A DNA stretch of 64,000 nucleotides. Source: Astrocystis sublimbata. Taxonomy: Eukaryota; Ascomycota; Sordariomycetes; Xylariales; Xylariaceae. This document shows, piece by piece, positions 43,616 through 56,651 of this stretch (position 1 is the first letter of the stretch; each line of letters opens with the position of its first letter). The notes under the pieces were generated by a model, which ran no database searches, had not been told where the DNA came from, and saw only the letters and a list, made by a program, of their open reading frames with translations. Location: NCBI GenBank assembly GCA_022453515.1, contig JAJNNY010000084.1, forward strand, positions 1 to 64,000, read 5' to 3'. Made by a program: the position numbers and the translations under genes.

Positions 43616-45809
43616 TTACTTACGGCAGAGGCGGCCGAACTGGGTTGTTATGTACGGCTCTTGGCCGGTTACGATCCAGTCCTCACTGCCAACCGCAGTG
43701 GGTGCCCAGAACAAGCCATTCGGATCTACCCTCTTCTTAATCTGGAGGAGGCGCTCGTAGTTGGCGCCGTAGAAGGAATCAGCCCACTCGGGGTCCATCA
43801 CATCACCCTCGTTAAGATAGCCACCCGCACCCGGGCTGATGTCTTTAAGCCGCTGGGCGAGGTCATTCGTGAGCCTCTCGTGAATAGCAGCGACCTCGTG
43901 CGCGGGCGTATCCTCGTTCCACGTAAGCCCGATGATGTTGAACATGATCACGTCGCGCCACGCCGGGTTCGCCGCACTATCAGGCGCGTCAGACGGCGCG
44001 TCCGCATTGATGTTATAATGCACGAGGAACGCCCCTTCGTCTTCAACTAACCCACGCACTGTGGCTATTGTCTCGCGGAGCAGTCCTTCATCCTCCCAAT
44101 TGCGCCGTGGCAGGAGCCGCGATGCTGTGCGAGCATAGCGGCCTCCGACGACGGATGTTGGGAAGTGCTGGCTCCACGCGCCGTAGAAACTATCGTGTTC
44201 GAAGAAGGTGATGTTCGGGTCGACGCCGAGCGCCGCCCACTCGCTCAGCAACGGCTCGACAAGCTGCTTGAAGTCGACTAGAGCCATGCCGGGCACCATG
44301 AACGGCTTGGCGCGCCAGGCGTAGCCTCCAGCACCTCCAGGTAGCGGCGACATGCGGCAATAGCCATAAGACTTGGCAGCTGAGAAGTCGGGATAACGTC
44401 TCCAGTACGCCTCAATGGCCTTCCAGAAGACATCGTCGATGATGTTCATAGCCACCGTTGTCGTGTCCCATTCCATTCCCGACACGACTATCTTCGGATG
44501 TACCTTGACAGTCATCGAGGTGACCACGCCCCAGGTAGCAGCTCCGCCACCGCGGACAGCCCAGAACAGCTCAGTGTTTTGCGCCTCATCAGCTGTGATG
44601 AAACGACCGTCAGGGGTAACCATCTCGACACTGAGAACCTGGTCGGACCCGAGCCCGTAGATAGATGTCACAGGAGAGTGACCCCCGCCGGCGAGATAGC
44701 CACCTGTCACACCAACGGTCTAAGGATAGGGGCTCGGTCAGTCTCTCACGTTTCCAGTGTCAATATGAGCAGAGGGCAAACCAGCTTACACGACACTCGC
44801 CTCCGACAGCCGTATATCCTTCACGCTCTGCCGCGTCATAGAGCTCGTACACCATCACTCCAGCACCCAGCTTGAAAGCCGGACCGCTGTAGCGTCCTCC
44901 GGCGGATTCACAATCATGAATGACCTTGATGTCGTTCAGATGATGGGTCCAAATCGACAAGGCTCCCTCGCCGGTGTTTTTTCCTAGGAAATCATGTCCC
45001 GTGTTGCGAATGACGAGTCGAAGGTGCTGATTGCGAGCAAAGTTGACTGCGAGTTGGATCTGGGCCACAGTGGTCACGTTGAGCGAATACGATGGGAAAC
45101 CTCCCAGCGTGCAGCTACTATTGCCATTGCCAGGCACGACAGCGTCTTGCGGCATACAGGTCTGGCCCACGAATATGGGCGACATGACCGAAGATGGGTC
45201 ATCAATGCTTCCAAGAGAAGATGCAGTCAGTGGATATACGTGAGCTTGCGCAAGCTCACCTTTAGATATAAGCGACTTACTGGGTGTCTGAGACATTCCA
45301 GTTATCGAGGAGAAACTGGCATTTGCGTGAATCATAAACCTCCTCCCCGTCGTAGCAGACAGCGCCGATAGGAACCGTTTTGATCAATGCGCCGCCGCTA
45401 AGAGCATCCAATGTTGTCCAGTCGTCCTGGCTAGGATACGTGAGGTCACCCGGTAACGATTTACACTTAGGAAAAGAAGTGTCGTTGTGAGTATGACGTG
45501 TATTATGAGGGACGTCTCCGTCAAAGGAAAAAGGCGCGGCATCGCTCAGGTGTTGTAGAGTGGTGAGATGGGTGAGGACCTTGTCAGTTAACTGGATCTT
45601 CTCAAAGTCGAAAAGAGCACTGTTTTCGATGACCTCGTACGCTGCTGCCTCTGAGGCGCTGCTGTCAGTCGTCTATCCACACCGCCCTCTTGTACACAAT
45701 GCTGGGACGACTCACGAATGGCAGGGTGAGGGATCCCAGAGCCGTGGGCCGCCGCAGCGCATGCGGCTGAGGCGCCGAGGAGAGGCCATTTTGTTGCTCG
45801 TAGTAGCAT
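43616..45809 (-). CDS. secreted FAD-linked oxidase (berberine-bridge type), copy 2
   Basis: Predicted CDS complement(join(43616..44719,44790..45207,45281..45650,45716..45809)), 661 residues. A signal peptide (LLGASAACAAAAHG) opens the protein. The FAD domain has IRNTGHDFLG with His226 and GGECR-TVGVTGGYLAGGGHS with Cys293, consistent with bicovalent FAD. The BBE C-terminus reads FYGANYERLLQIKKRVDPNGLF. It belongs to the same family as the protein at 15321-17289 but is clearly divergent, with a longer Cys-containing N-terminal region (KCKSLPGDLTYPSQDDW) and other intron positions, so this is not a recent duplication. The first acceptor (AG before 45650) is chosen by frame and is the least certain border. 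It is the only enzyme gene between the phosphoesterase and the P450 pair. Confidence 0.85.
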
Positions 45810-48424
45810 TTTTTATGCTCGAGCTATCCCTGTAACCCTGATATATTTGTTCAAAAGCTGTGAGATAACCCAAGAGAAGACAGAGTGTAGCCGGTCATTC
45901 TAAACACTACTTGTAAAACTCAATCTCCAATCGTTGTCACATTAGGAAGAAGCCGGACCTGCTGCACGTAAGATTCTATCTACATCCTGCGTAGCATCTT
46001 ATTCGAAAAATCCCCACTCATACGGGCGACTGTGCATAGACTATAATGGAATCAGAATAGCGAAGACATCGCATAGTGTTTCTTGTCTTAGGAATTAGCA
46101 TGTTATTCCAAGCTCACTAGGCTCACGATCCATAGTGCGGACTAGTCGCTGCTTGGCAACAACTAATCACAACAACAAGGGCAAGATCTACAAGACGCGT
46201 GCTTACCTAGATACCCCTGCCCCTGGCCCGCTGGTACCTTTGTAACCGCTTGATTTGTTTAAATACATAACATAATGTATGGCCTATCAACTACATTTAA
46301 ACGACGAATAAATAGGTTAATTATAACCCCCGAGTTGACTGCCTATCTCATCACTTGATTATCAGCCGGCACGTTATACAAATCAGCTGGTGGGGTGTTC
46401 TGCGAAGGAGGGGTGCCTCGAGTAAAGCCGACATTGTTCGGAGCAGGAGATGCAGCATACCCAGCAGTTGAACCGTTCCGTTTCTCTTGATTCGGGACCT
46501 GAGTGGATCAACACGCCGATGGCAAAACGGAGGCCCGGCGATTACGAGGTGTGGTGGCAAACCTGCCGGCCAAATATTGATACATAATTAATACGATAAG
46601 TACAAATAAAAAGTGCGTGCCGCGATGGTGCGCTTAGCCAGCAGGTAGATATACCTACCTATGTAAACTTCTGATTCATCCCAGCCAAATAGACCGACAA
46701 ACTATTATACCGTTACGTAGTGTAGGTATACTTATCAGAAGCCAAGAGGATATTTAACTTGAGGCAGTTATAAGCAATATCAAAATTGAGTATATTGGGA
46801 GTTACTAAATAGCCCAACGGGGGTCAAGTCGGTGAAAAGTTATGCCATCTTTCGCAACAGTGCTAATACCCATTTAATTAAGAACATGGCCGAGCGACAA
46901 GTAGCAAGCGACCAGGAGGGCAGGGGTGATGGGAACAGCGAGGGGTGTGGGCCAAGGTTTGCTGTATGCCGAATCTTCCCATTTTCTATTCAATGGGAGG
47001 ACGTTACGTCCCCATCATGAAAAATGCAATCAGAATAAGGGATGATTTGTATCATCTGGCTGGCGTTCTCGAGACATCAAACGCCATCTCCCCCAAATTT
47101 TCGCCCATTCTCACATCTCCACTGGGCATATTGACATGCGTGCGTGACCAGAGGCGTCAGCGACAAGTCAAGTCATAATGCCATGGGGAACGACCATTCG
47201 CATGTCTTGAGGCTATGTTTCATTATAGCACCGAGACTGACTGAAAAAAACACCGAGCCTCAAGTCGCGATAGGCTGCGCAATGAAGAAGAACCATGTAA
47301 CCCCTTCGCAAAGTTGCTATTCAAAGATAAGCATCAGTGAGAGAAGAGTGGGGATAAAGCAAGGTAGCCGCAGATGACGACGCCTCAACGGGTGACTTCA
47401 TGTCATGAAAATCCTTGGGTTTGACGAGGCATTGCAGCACTACAGTAAATGGGCACCTAAGTATCGTCAAATTCGTGTTTAATAACAAGGTATTCACCGG
47501 CTCCCTTATTTCTGGGAAGTATCCCATATGCCCCCCTCCAACATGGGCAATGCGCAAGGACTTGGCCGAGAGGCATCCAATGTCGAAATATGACGCAGGA
47601 ATGGTTACGGCCCTCCATGCCACTCCAACTTGCGTGGCTCGCGAACCTCGAGTGGAAAGATGTGAGGGCAATGTTAGTTAGTCTAACATGCAGGTGTGAG
47701 TACCTGCTTACATGTAGGTACTGAGTACTTACTGGGGACTGGGTAGGATACACCTCCCGAGCCAGCCGGTTAGGTACATGTATTATGCGACACTTTTTGT
47801 ACCCGTGGGTGCCTCCAGGTACCTTGGCATGCGCGGTACTTTGTCTTTTGGGGGCTAGAACAGGGGGGGTGCGACCGCTAATCAGAACTGATTAAATTGT
47901 TGCGACAATAACGGCTGGTCCAAATTGTTACGTTGTTTTCCTACCTACTAGTACCGCCACCTACTACCTAATAGTTAGTACGAGTTATGCAGGCTCGGCA
48001 GGCTACAGTAAGGTTAGGCGGCAACTTGGTCCTGCAGGGTTCGCGGCCGTTAATGCAGTCTGACCACATCTGTGCAACCAACCTTCACAGTAGTATCAAC
48101 CATGGCTACCACCATTCGAGTTCGGAGTCATTGTAGCATTGGAGTTGGTTTGCTGCCCCGTCCGCCTATATCATGTCCACGTCCAGGTAGGCAGGCTGCC
48201 GCCTAATATAACGTGCGAATTTACCGCGTGGCCTGTTTTGCGGGTTCCAGTACTTTCTAAAGCGATGCAGTGCGCAGAGTACCAAGCAGATATTTCGGGC
48301 TCTCGCGCAGCCTTTATCATAAGAATCCATTATGCCGAGCTCCTCATTCCCCGACGCGTTACAAAACCTTCACCAAGATATTGCGCCGTTATTTCATCGC
48401 CAACGTTAACTATTCTCCAGCAAA
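45810..48424. other. 2.6-kb gene-poor spacer
   Basis: No gene recognised. AT-rich stretches lie at 46250-46350 and 46550-46830. Near 47860-47940 there are G-runs and several ATTGTTGCGACAATAA-type words: AAATTGTTGCGACAATAA is a near-palindrome at about 47894-47911. Confidence 0.45.
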
Positions 48425-48598
48425 ATGAATGACACTTCCACCTCGTATTATGATCTCGCTATGACGCGAATGAGCTGGGAACTATTTCTTTTATGCTTGC
48501 TTCTACCCATGATCTTCGTGTATATCAAGCACGTATACGTACCACACGCTCCAATTCAGCCTACAGGCTCGCTGCACTATGACGGGGGCACCGAGTAA
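48425..48598 (+). CDS. possible small single-pass membrane protein, 57 residues
   Basis: An ATG in a good context (AGCAAAATGA) opens a 57-codon frame ending in TAA at 48596. It encodes a polar N-terminus (MNDTSTSYYDLAMTRM), one clear hydrophobic segment (WELFLLCLLLPMIFVYI, about residues 18-34) followed directly by a basic KH, and a polar tail with HAPIQPTGSLHYDGGTE. The type-III-like order and the positive charge just after the helix fit a real single-pass protein. I know no family for it. Chance is possible at this length; conservation in relatives or RNA evidence would decide. Confidence 0.35.
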   Translation: MNDTSTSYYDLAMTRMSWELFLLCLLLPMIFVYIKHVYVPHAPIQPTGSLHYDGGTE

Positions 48599-49382
48599 AC
48601 AAGATTGGAAACTACCTACCTAGGTACCTTTCACAGCTAAATTATTGGAAGCTTCCAGGTCTCGATTCCCATTGCCTCTCTGAGACGACGACAAACTGAT
48701 ACCGATTAGACTAGCCCCACGTTAAACCTAAGAATTAGAAGATTAGCCAATAATTAAGGCTTGTTGGACCAATGAAACCGTTGGTTCCCGGGCGTTGAAT
48801 ACTAGGTAGATTTTGTTTGTAGTGCACCCCAGGGTGGTAGTCTTTGTGTATGGGTACAAACGATGTATTCACACGAAAATGCGGCTTCTGGGCGCAGATG
48901 TCAACCGTTAGGGTGTCACTCATGTAATACACAGGGATGTCTATTTCTTAAAGTCATTCCACATGCTACCTGGGTACGTTTGAATGAGAGACCAGATATT
49001 GTCGCCGGGTTTTGAAATATTTGTAGGCGCACTCTCTTCATCTATGGTAATAAGCATCGAGCTTTCAAACTTGCGGCTTAAAAGGACTTGGCAATGTGCC
49101 TCTAGAGTAAGATAGATACTGGCACAAGAAGTGCCATGCATATGTATTACGCAATGGCCGACATAACTGCAAGGTAGTATATTCAAGGCCACTGTAGGTA
49201 AGTGTTATACTACACAGAATAGGAAACATGAGCGATGTAGAGACAGCCAACTCCGCCGTTGGCTTTCAAGACCAGGGTGTGTTATCAACGTTGCATAGTG
49301 AATTTACAAGCTGTGCAATTACCGCATACATTGCCATCGCTATCATATATGATATACGTATCTAGCCTGATAGCTAACAACT
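48599..49382. other. spacer
   Basis: 784 bases, no coding signal recognised. A CTACCTACCTAGGTACC motif lies at 48613-48629. Confidence 0.45.
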
Positions 49383-51269
49383 TCAGTTCGCCGAGGTGGT
49401 CTTCCTCCGAATGCGGAAAGGGAGTGCGCAAGTTGGTGGCAACGAACCAAAAGGGGCAAACTTCAGGTTTGGTTGTATCGCCGACGTGTCCGTCATCTTG
49501 AGCTCCAGGTCGAATTTCTTGAAGAGGAGCGCCAATGTGATGGTCATTTCAGTCTTGGCGTAATGCCGACCAGGACACATCCTATCACCACCGCCGAAGG
49601 GTAGCCAGATTCCTGCCAAGCCCTCCATAGAGAACTGTTTGTCTTGAGAACCAACAGGCGCGTCCCACATGACACTTGGACGCTCTTCTTGGACTGACTC
49701 CACCCAGAGCGGGTGCTTGGGACCAACCAGGAATCTTTCTGCATCGAATTGCTCCAACGGTGTCTTTGGAGCTCTACCACTGCGAACCCAGGCCTCCTCA
49801 TCGAGTGCACCTGTTCGGCTGTAGATGAGCGCAAGCTGTTCCGCCCCCAGCTGGTAACCGGAGAATTGGACGGGTCCGGTTTCACCATGTCGAAGTGTGA
49901 ATATTGCAATGTAAAGCCGTAAGATTTCGGCGTGCATAGACTGGGTGAGCGGTTGACCAGCTAGCTTCTCTAATTCGATTCTACCCGTTACAGGCGAGAT
50001 ACTGCTGGCCACGTCGGTTTGAAGGCCTGCAAGGAGACTCGGTCTCCGCATTGCCTCAACGATGTACCAGAAAATGCAGGGGAGCACGTTTGCGTTCAGT
50101 CTGTTTCAGTGTGTGAGTTTAAAGATGTGCACATAAATAATTGAGGAAAAGAATAAAAACTAAAGTTGGCCTTGTTGACTGGTTACTTACCCAAACATTA
50201 ACCCAAGATCTTCACTGGCACGTGCTTCAGCATCCATAATCTCCATTTTCGATAGGCCATCTTGTCGCATGCGTATGAGCTTGCTGCCAAAGTTGGGCTC
50301 CCAGTCTGACTCATCTAGGCTTGTCTCGGAGATAGTGTAGTGGTTGTGGGCATAGGCATGCCATTTCATAAACGACTTGATCAGTTTTTCTCGTACGCGA
50401 AAAGCTGAAGGTATCAGCCAGCGAGGCATTGCATGAAGAAACTTTGGCGCGCTGGTCTCAAATTCCCAGAAATCTTCCACAAATGTCGGGTTTAACTCCA
50501 AGAGTTTCGTCCCAAACACAGTCTCTATGGATGCATGAGTGACCAGCAATTGCAAGAACTTGTACAGATCTGGATACTCAACCCAATCATTACCAATATC
50601 TGTGGCTTCAAGATCACGATCAAGAGTAGCCATAAAGCGCTCATTGAGAGCACGGAGATGTTGACCTGAAAGGTATTTGTGAGCTGTACGAAGCTGGAAG
50701 TAGTAGACTCGATCTTCAGTTTTCACTTTACTACCCACACGAGCTTTGGCAGCCATCCCTGAATCGTCAGCTTCGTAAAAAGAGAGAATCTTTTTAGAGG
50801 CACCCAGAAGATGATCAAGTACGTGAATTGTCACAGGCTTGTTTGTCAAAAGCCTCGAATTTTTGAACATTGACTGTATGTGCTGAGAATTGGTGATTAA
50901 GGTAAATTTTAGGCTGCCCACACGTATGGAGATCGGGGTATCGGTGCCGAATCGTTTCCTGTGCACTATTGTTAGACTTGACTAGGTTTCCATGCTTGGG
51001 ATATCTCGGACTTACGTCAACTTGGCGACGAAAGCACCAGAGTCCATAGCCATTGGAATTGCATGGCCCAGAAACGGAATCCAATAAGGAACGACTGGAA
51101 TCGTAAGGTTGGCGGATCTCTTATCCTTGTTCAACCTTAGTGCGTAATGGAAGCGAACAGTCGTTATCACATAGGTGACCAATGGAATGATTGTGATAGC
51201 CGCAAGGGGGAAGTAGAATATATTCTGCGTTCCACCCATCGTGTTACGAAGGGGTGGTAGAATATCCAT
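49383..51269 (-). CDS. cytochrome P450, membrane anchored
   Basis: Predicted CDS complement(join(49383..50100,50191..50958,51016..51269)), 579 residues, three exons with phase-2 introns. The N-terminus carries one membrane helix (FPLAAITIIPLVTYVITTV), so an ER location is likely. VPYWIPFLGHAIPMAMD is the proline-rich hinge. The K-helix motif is EILR, the meander contains the FDAERFL region, and the heme loop is FGGGDRMCPGRH with Cys516. The family style (long substrate-recognition region, LNANVLPCIFWYIVEAMRRP as I-helix without the usual AGxDT) resembles CYP7/CYP8-like fungal P450s. Absence of the acid-Thr pair in the I-helix is common in such groups and may mean unusual chemistry. It diverges from the P450 gene at 52836. 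Confidence 0.87.
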
Positions 51270-52835
51270 AGCAAAGACATCATAGATATGAGCAAGATGC
51301 TGTTTGCGTATAAGTACCTGGGCACAATAGGTGTGGAAGATGAATCGATAGCGAGATAGGAGCTCACAAATTGAGATTGGACAGCCGATGGCGATTGTGT
51401 GTTCCTAGAGAACATACTCATCGTCATGGTATTGTTAAACATCTCGTATCTTCGAGATTCTTGGAGACAAATATGATTTATGATGAACTATTCCTCTCTT
51501 GTCTAAGTTGGAATAGATGGAGAATCAGGATGCACATTATCTGATAACATGCTGACGGCTTCAGCTACACAATGGCCCTTACTTATATATGGAGATGGTA
51601 CAATATGAATCTATCTGTACAGCCAGCTCTACTGTTAGTTTTCTACCCTGACTATTGGTAGCCTCGAGATATTGTTGCCCCCACAACAACACCAATCAAT
51701 GTTACAACTAAGAATGTACTCAATAGTCACATGCCATTGCTAGTTGTATCTGTTAGTACCGGGTACTGTTGCAGTGGACCTTTGGCTGAGTGTGACGGTG
51801 CGTATCATGCGAGAATATGATGAATAGAATATTTGTTGAGATCCCTGCTGTCGCTGCCTGATTCGATGGTATGTTTATTAGCCAGCGTGGAATTCGGCTT
51901 CAGACCCCTATTCCCATTGATTCAACGGGCCGTGACTTACGCGCTTGTCGAGATATAAGTTGTCTTCGATCTCATTTGAGGACACGGCACCGCCTAATTA
52001 TTAAGAGCCTTAAACCTCGACCTCAAGCAGATTTTAAATAAGATATCTCACACGATGTCACATATAGAACCTCATGTAAATGACTTTAGGAAATCGCCCA
52101 ATACAGTGGTTTTTACTATTGCCATTCGTGTTTACTCTGCTAGAGAATTACATATACCATATTTGATGTTATAAGATGGCACCGTACCTGGGCACTTCCC
52201 TTTACCACAGCCGAGTCCGTACCTAGGATGTAGGTTAGGTACTTAGTGTACCTAGGTATCTGGGTATCAAGGTGCAAAATGGTTCGAAAACCATCATTGC
52301 CTGCCTCGAGCAATCATTACTAGGTATTTAACATCACGTATCATTGGCGGGTGAAGCTGGAGCCTATTGCAACATGCATGGAACAATCAAGTCGCCGTCT
52401 GAAGTGCGCATTCGCCAAACTTGAAAGCAAGGGGGGTAGTTGGGGGCCACAACCCCTCCAAGGGGTCGCTTATTTTAGGATAGGCAATGTAAGGCTTAGC
52501 ATTAGAGCTACCGAAACCCAACGTGCATGAGTGATCCATCGATATACATGTCACATCGGCCCACACCGGCTGGGCATGCCATACGCGCGGTGATACCACC
52601 CACTGGGTTGCCTACATGTAGGTGCCTGCCTCATCAATCTTCGTGGCAAATGACAAAAAGAGGGACAGTATTTGCACTGTGTGCTCGAGCAACTGTGGCT
52701 GCCGGATAAAACACCAAGCCCCACGCTTGCTTGTTCGACACTGTCTTTCTTCCCAGCAGTCTGATGTATCCCACAATCCTCAGAGCACGACTCAGCTTGC
52801 TGACTTCTCACTACACAGCAGATCTATCTCGCAAA
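51270..52835. promoter_or_regulatory. divergent intergenic region between two P450 genes
   Basis: 1566 bases between the two P450 starts. A minus-strand TATATAAG near 51583-51590 lies about 320 bases upstream of the left ATG. GTACCTAGG-type motifs cluster at 52186-52265. No further gene is supported; a 91-codon minus-strand frame at 51167-51442 overlaps the P450 5' end and is not called. Confidence 0.45.
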
Positions 52836-54637
52836 ATGCTTTCACTTTTTCTCGTTGCCGGCGCGACTGTGCTAGCATCGTATTTCTACACTAGGTTGAG
52901 ATACTTACGCTTCGCCCAATATGCTCATATCCCACAACTGCCGCCCAACCTTGTGTTGGGTCACCTGAAGGCTTTCGGTGACTTCACGCAGCGCGGAATA
53001 CCAGATCGCCACCCAGGTATGCTTCAAATCTTATCTAGCAACTAAACACTAACCTTTCGCAGATAAAATCTTCGAGGAGATGTGGGTGTCTATGGGTCGC
53101 CCTCCTCTCATGCTTGTGGACCTGAGACCAGTCAACGCACCTATGGTGCTTGTGCCTAGTCATGATATCGCTGAACAGATATCAAAGCCTACCCGACTTT
53201 ACCCCTATAGCACTACCAAGTCGCCAACCTGGACGCACATGATCCCTATCATAGGAGAGTCTTCAATCTTGGGCAAGGAGGTGAGCTTAGACTTCTCGCT
53301 GTTCTACCAAACCACGCTGACAGTAACTGCCAGGGCCTTGACTGGAAGGATCTCCGAAAGAAATATAACCAAGGTTTCACAAGCCAACATCTCTTTCAGC
53401 TTTTGCCTCTTATTCTGACAAAGATGGTACCATTCTGCGACTACCTTAATGGATTCTCTGCTACAGGAGAGGAGTTCTTGTTGGAGAAGCTGATTTCCAA
53501 CCTAACCTTTGACGTCATCGGCGCTGCCGTGATGGAAGTAGATCTACATGCTCAGAATATGGATCGCTCAAAACAGAGTGAACTCATTCGTTTGTTTAGC
53601 GATCTTGTTCAGACATATAGTGACGATAATAACAACTTTCCGTGGTGGATCGTTCCCCTGACTACGCTCAAGAGACATCGATTAGCTAAACGAATTGATA
53701 CGCTGATCAAAGAGAAGATACAGCTGAAATATGCAGAAGTCAAAGAAGAAGTCGAGAGCAATAGGTCGTGGAGTATCCTTGCGCTTAGTTTTCGCGACAC
53801 TCCATCGCTGACACCCCAACTTTTGTCAGAGACCTCGGACCAGGTTCGGACTTTCCTTTTTGCGGGACATGACACCAATACCAGCATGCTGCAGTGGGCC
53901 ATCTACGAGCTCAGCCGTACTCCGCGAGCGCTTAAAGCTGTACGGACCGAACTTGATGAAATCCTCGGACCTGATACAGATCCCACAACGATATGCTCCA
54001 TTCTCGCAGAGAATGGTCAACATATCCTCCCTCGTTTGACTTACATCAACGCTGTTATCAAGGAGACGCTTCGCTTGCACCCCCCAGCAAGCACCGCCCG
54101 TATGACTGAGCCTGGAAGCGGTTTTGTAGTCAAGGCACCAACGGGAGAAGAGTACTTGATGGATGGGCTTATCATGTACCCTTGCGCGAGTATCATTCAG
54201 CGAGACCCAACTGTCTTCGGTGATACGGCAGATGACTGGATGCCTGAGCGTTGGCTTGGTGAGGCAGCCAACAAAATCCCCGCTAGTGCTTGGCGACCGT
54301 TTGAGCGCGGCCCGAGAAACTGCATCGGATTGGAACTTGCAAATCTCGAATCGAGAGTCATCATCGCTGTCATCGCCCGCAGATACGACTTCACCAAAAC
54401 AGGTTTAGGCGAACCGGTGATAGATACCAACGGCCTATCTACCCTTAATGGCAAAGGACAGTACAAAGTTCATTCAGAGTTATACAACGTGAGTCTACTT
54501 TACATCTTCTCCCTGATTCTTAATTGTGCCCGGAATATCAGCTCACAGTACAACCTTTCTCGCTGCAGACTCGCAAGATGACTTCAAAGCCGGTGGATGG
54601 CACAACTATGAAAGTCAAACTAGCTGCCAATGCCTGA
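52836..54637 (+). CDS. cytochrome P450, membrane anchored
   Basis: Predicted CDS join(52836..53016,53063..53280,53334..54488,54569..54637), 540 residues, four exons in frame. It has an N-terminal helix (MLSLFLVAGATVLASYFY). WTHMIPIIGESSILGKEGLDWKDLRKKYNQGF spans the second splice junction and is the usual helix-C region with Trp and Arg contacts to heme. The I-helix FAGHDTNTSMLQW is canonical, the K-helix is ETLR, and the heme loop FERGPRNCIG has Cys463. The last 22 residues come from a separate short exon. It is divergently paired with the P450 at 49383-51269, and the two may share regulation. The substrate is unknown. Confidence 0.89.
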
Positions 54638-56651
54638 GTCACTCTTTTGGGTAGTTGGACGGCCCAAAAGCACATGGATTTCATTGTTCTTGGTCCGCCG
54701 ATTGCTTCAGATATGTTTCTATTCTATTGAATTTAGCGGACCGCCTATTGAACTGTGACCCAGATTCCAAAGAGAAATCCTAGATTGTGCACTGTACCAG
54801 TCCTTGATAGACATTAATAGCCTGAATATTTGCCGCGTTACATTTCTTAAGTTGTGAATTATATTTTGATTGGTCTTATCATGACGGAAAGCCTGGACAA
54901 GGACTTCGAAGAGTACTAAGCTCGGCAATAGGACTTGATCAGCGTCAAGTCTACATACCCCTATCAGGCGGCATCCTGACCCTTGCATGTATAACAACAG
55001 TCATGTACACGTGAACGTGCATGATCACAGTCTTTGGAGTCTAGCGTGCGTCACAGCAGACGGCAAGGTTTCGGAGCTGAAAATAAAAGGCTGATGTAAC
55101 ATACTCATTGCTATGCACTCAGGTCGTGGGTATATCTATCACGATGTTGGGCGTTGGGGGGCTAGACCATGTGCGCCTAGACCCTTGGGCAACCGCCAAG
55201 GCTAGCCTGCCGCTGCCAGGGCATCAGATGTTTGAAAGGGTAAAATGAGCCATAGTTATTGTACACCAATAGTGTTACCAGGAATGAAACCAAACTCACT
55301 GCATATTGCGTGAATCAAATGGCGAGGAGCACTGTTGGCTTTTCAACAGCTACCCCTGCATAACCGACCTTCGTACCTATACCTGAGGGCCTGGGCGCCT
55401 GGATAGGACGGAACGTTATGGGGGCCACGGGCTTGGCAAGCTGGGTTGGCCTCGGTGGCCAACTAGTGGGGGCTATCTACATACAAATATAGTAGGTTTC
55501 TTCAATTGCATCCTTCTATCATTGTCGTAATTGGGTATGGTATATAGCGCACTTTGTTCATGTTTTCCGTCCGACGTTGTAGTTACATCTAGGTGAGCTT
55601 GACAGCTTACGCTACTGCTGACTATTGGACTTCGTTCGTCTCTGTCGATGCTACTTTCGTATCAGGGTGCTTCTTGCGGCTCAGCCTGCCGCTGGTTGTT
55701 GCAATGTAGAGTCGTTCGCACGTCAGCTTTGTGGCATCATCAGCTCATACAAACACGGAACACGAGGTAGTATAAGCGCGGATGCGACCATGGCCAAGCG
55801 AGAAGGGCCTACATTGAGGGCGGTCGGCAGTCAGGTGCGAAGGGCCGTTCGAATGCAGGTATACTCCGGGATCCTGAGGTTTCTGTCAACATACCTATTA
55901 CATACATATGGGTTTTGAGCAATGAGCAGGTACCTACCGGGTATTTATTGTTGCCTCACCCTGGCGTTGCATCATGAGGTATGCCACCTCAGTGGGCACA
56001 TGTGGCTAGCGCAATGCAGGCAAGCTCATCAGCCAACATCAGCATGCATCGCATTCAACAACCGCAGTTCATCGCCCCAGACGCGGGTTAGGGAGAGATA
56101 TCATGTGCAACAATCCCTTTTATGAAGCAGGGTCGTCACATGTATTTTAATAATTCACGTCGTATTCGCTATTTGACTGCTGTTGAGTTGCTTTCTATTC
56201 CACCATTGTGTTAGAACATACTTCTGTATACTACGTTATGTAGGCAGATTTAGGTGTTAATCATTCGATGCTACCTACCTTGGGTTGAATACTTAGGTAG
56301 GTACCCATTTCAACTGCCCACCACGAGATGTTGTTGGTGCCCTGCGTACCATGGACATCAGGGTGGAGGCGGAATGTAAGCACGAAGCGAGCAAGATACC
56401 TACATACTTAGGTAGTAAAAGTATATATCCCGCTGCCCCAAGGAGCATTCAACAACTGCTGTATATCACCGCTCTAGACAAAGTATAATAATCGTTCCCA
56501 TCTTCAGCAAGATTAGTTTAATTCTGTATTGGGTTTTGAACAACAGTATTCTCACGATTTGGAACTGTTTTACCAGCCCCCCCAAAAAAGACTCGTCAAA
56601 TTGTCATCTTCTCATAATAGTCAACAATTCCTCTGTCAATTCTACCTCATC
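54638..56651. other. 2-kb spacer
   Basis: No gene recognised. A GC-rich strip at 55390-55480 includes a short perfect hairpin (GTTGGCC, loop TCGGT, GGCCAAC). CTACCTACCTTGGGT / ACTTAGGTAGGTACC motifs lie at 56270-56305 and again near 56400. Confidence 0.45.

Noticed and set aside
51167..51442. Alternative longer N-terminus for the P450 at 49383-51269
   Set aside because: It is in another frame from the membrane anchor; the ATG at 51269 already gives a normal P450 N-terminus.
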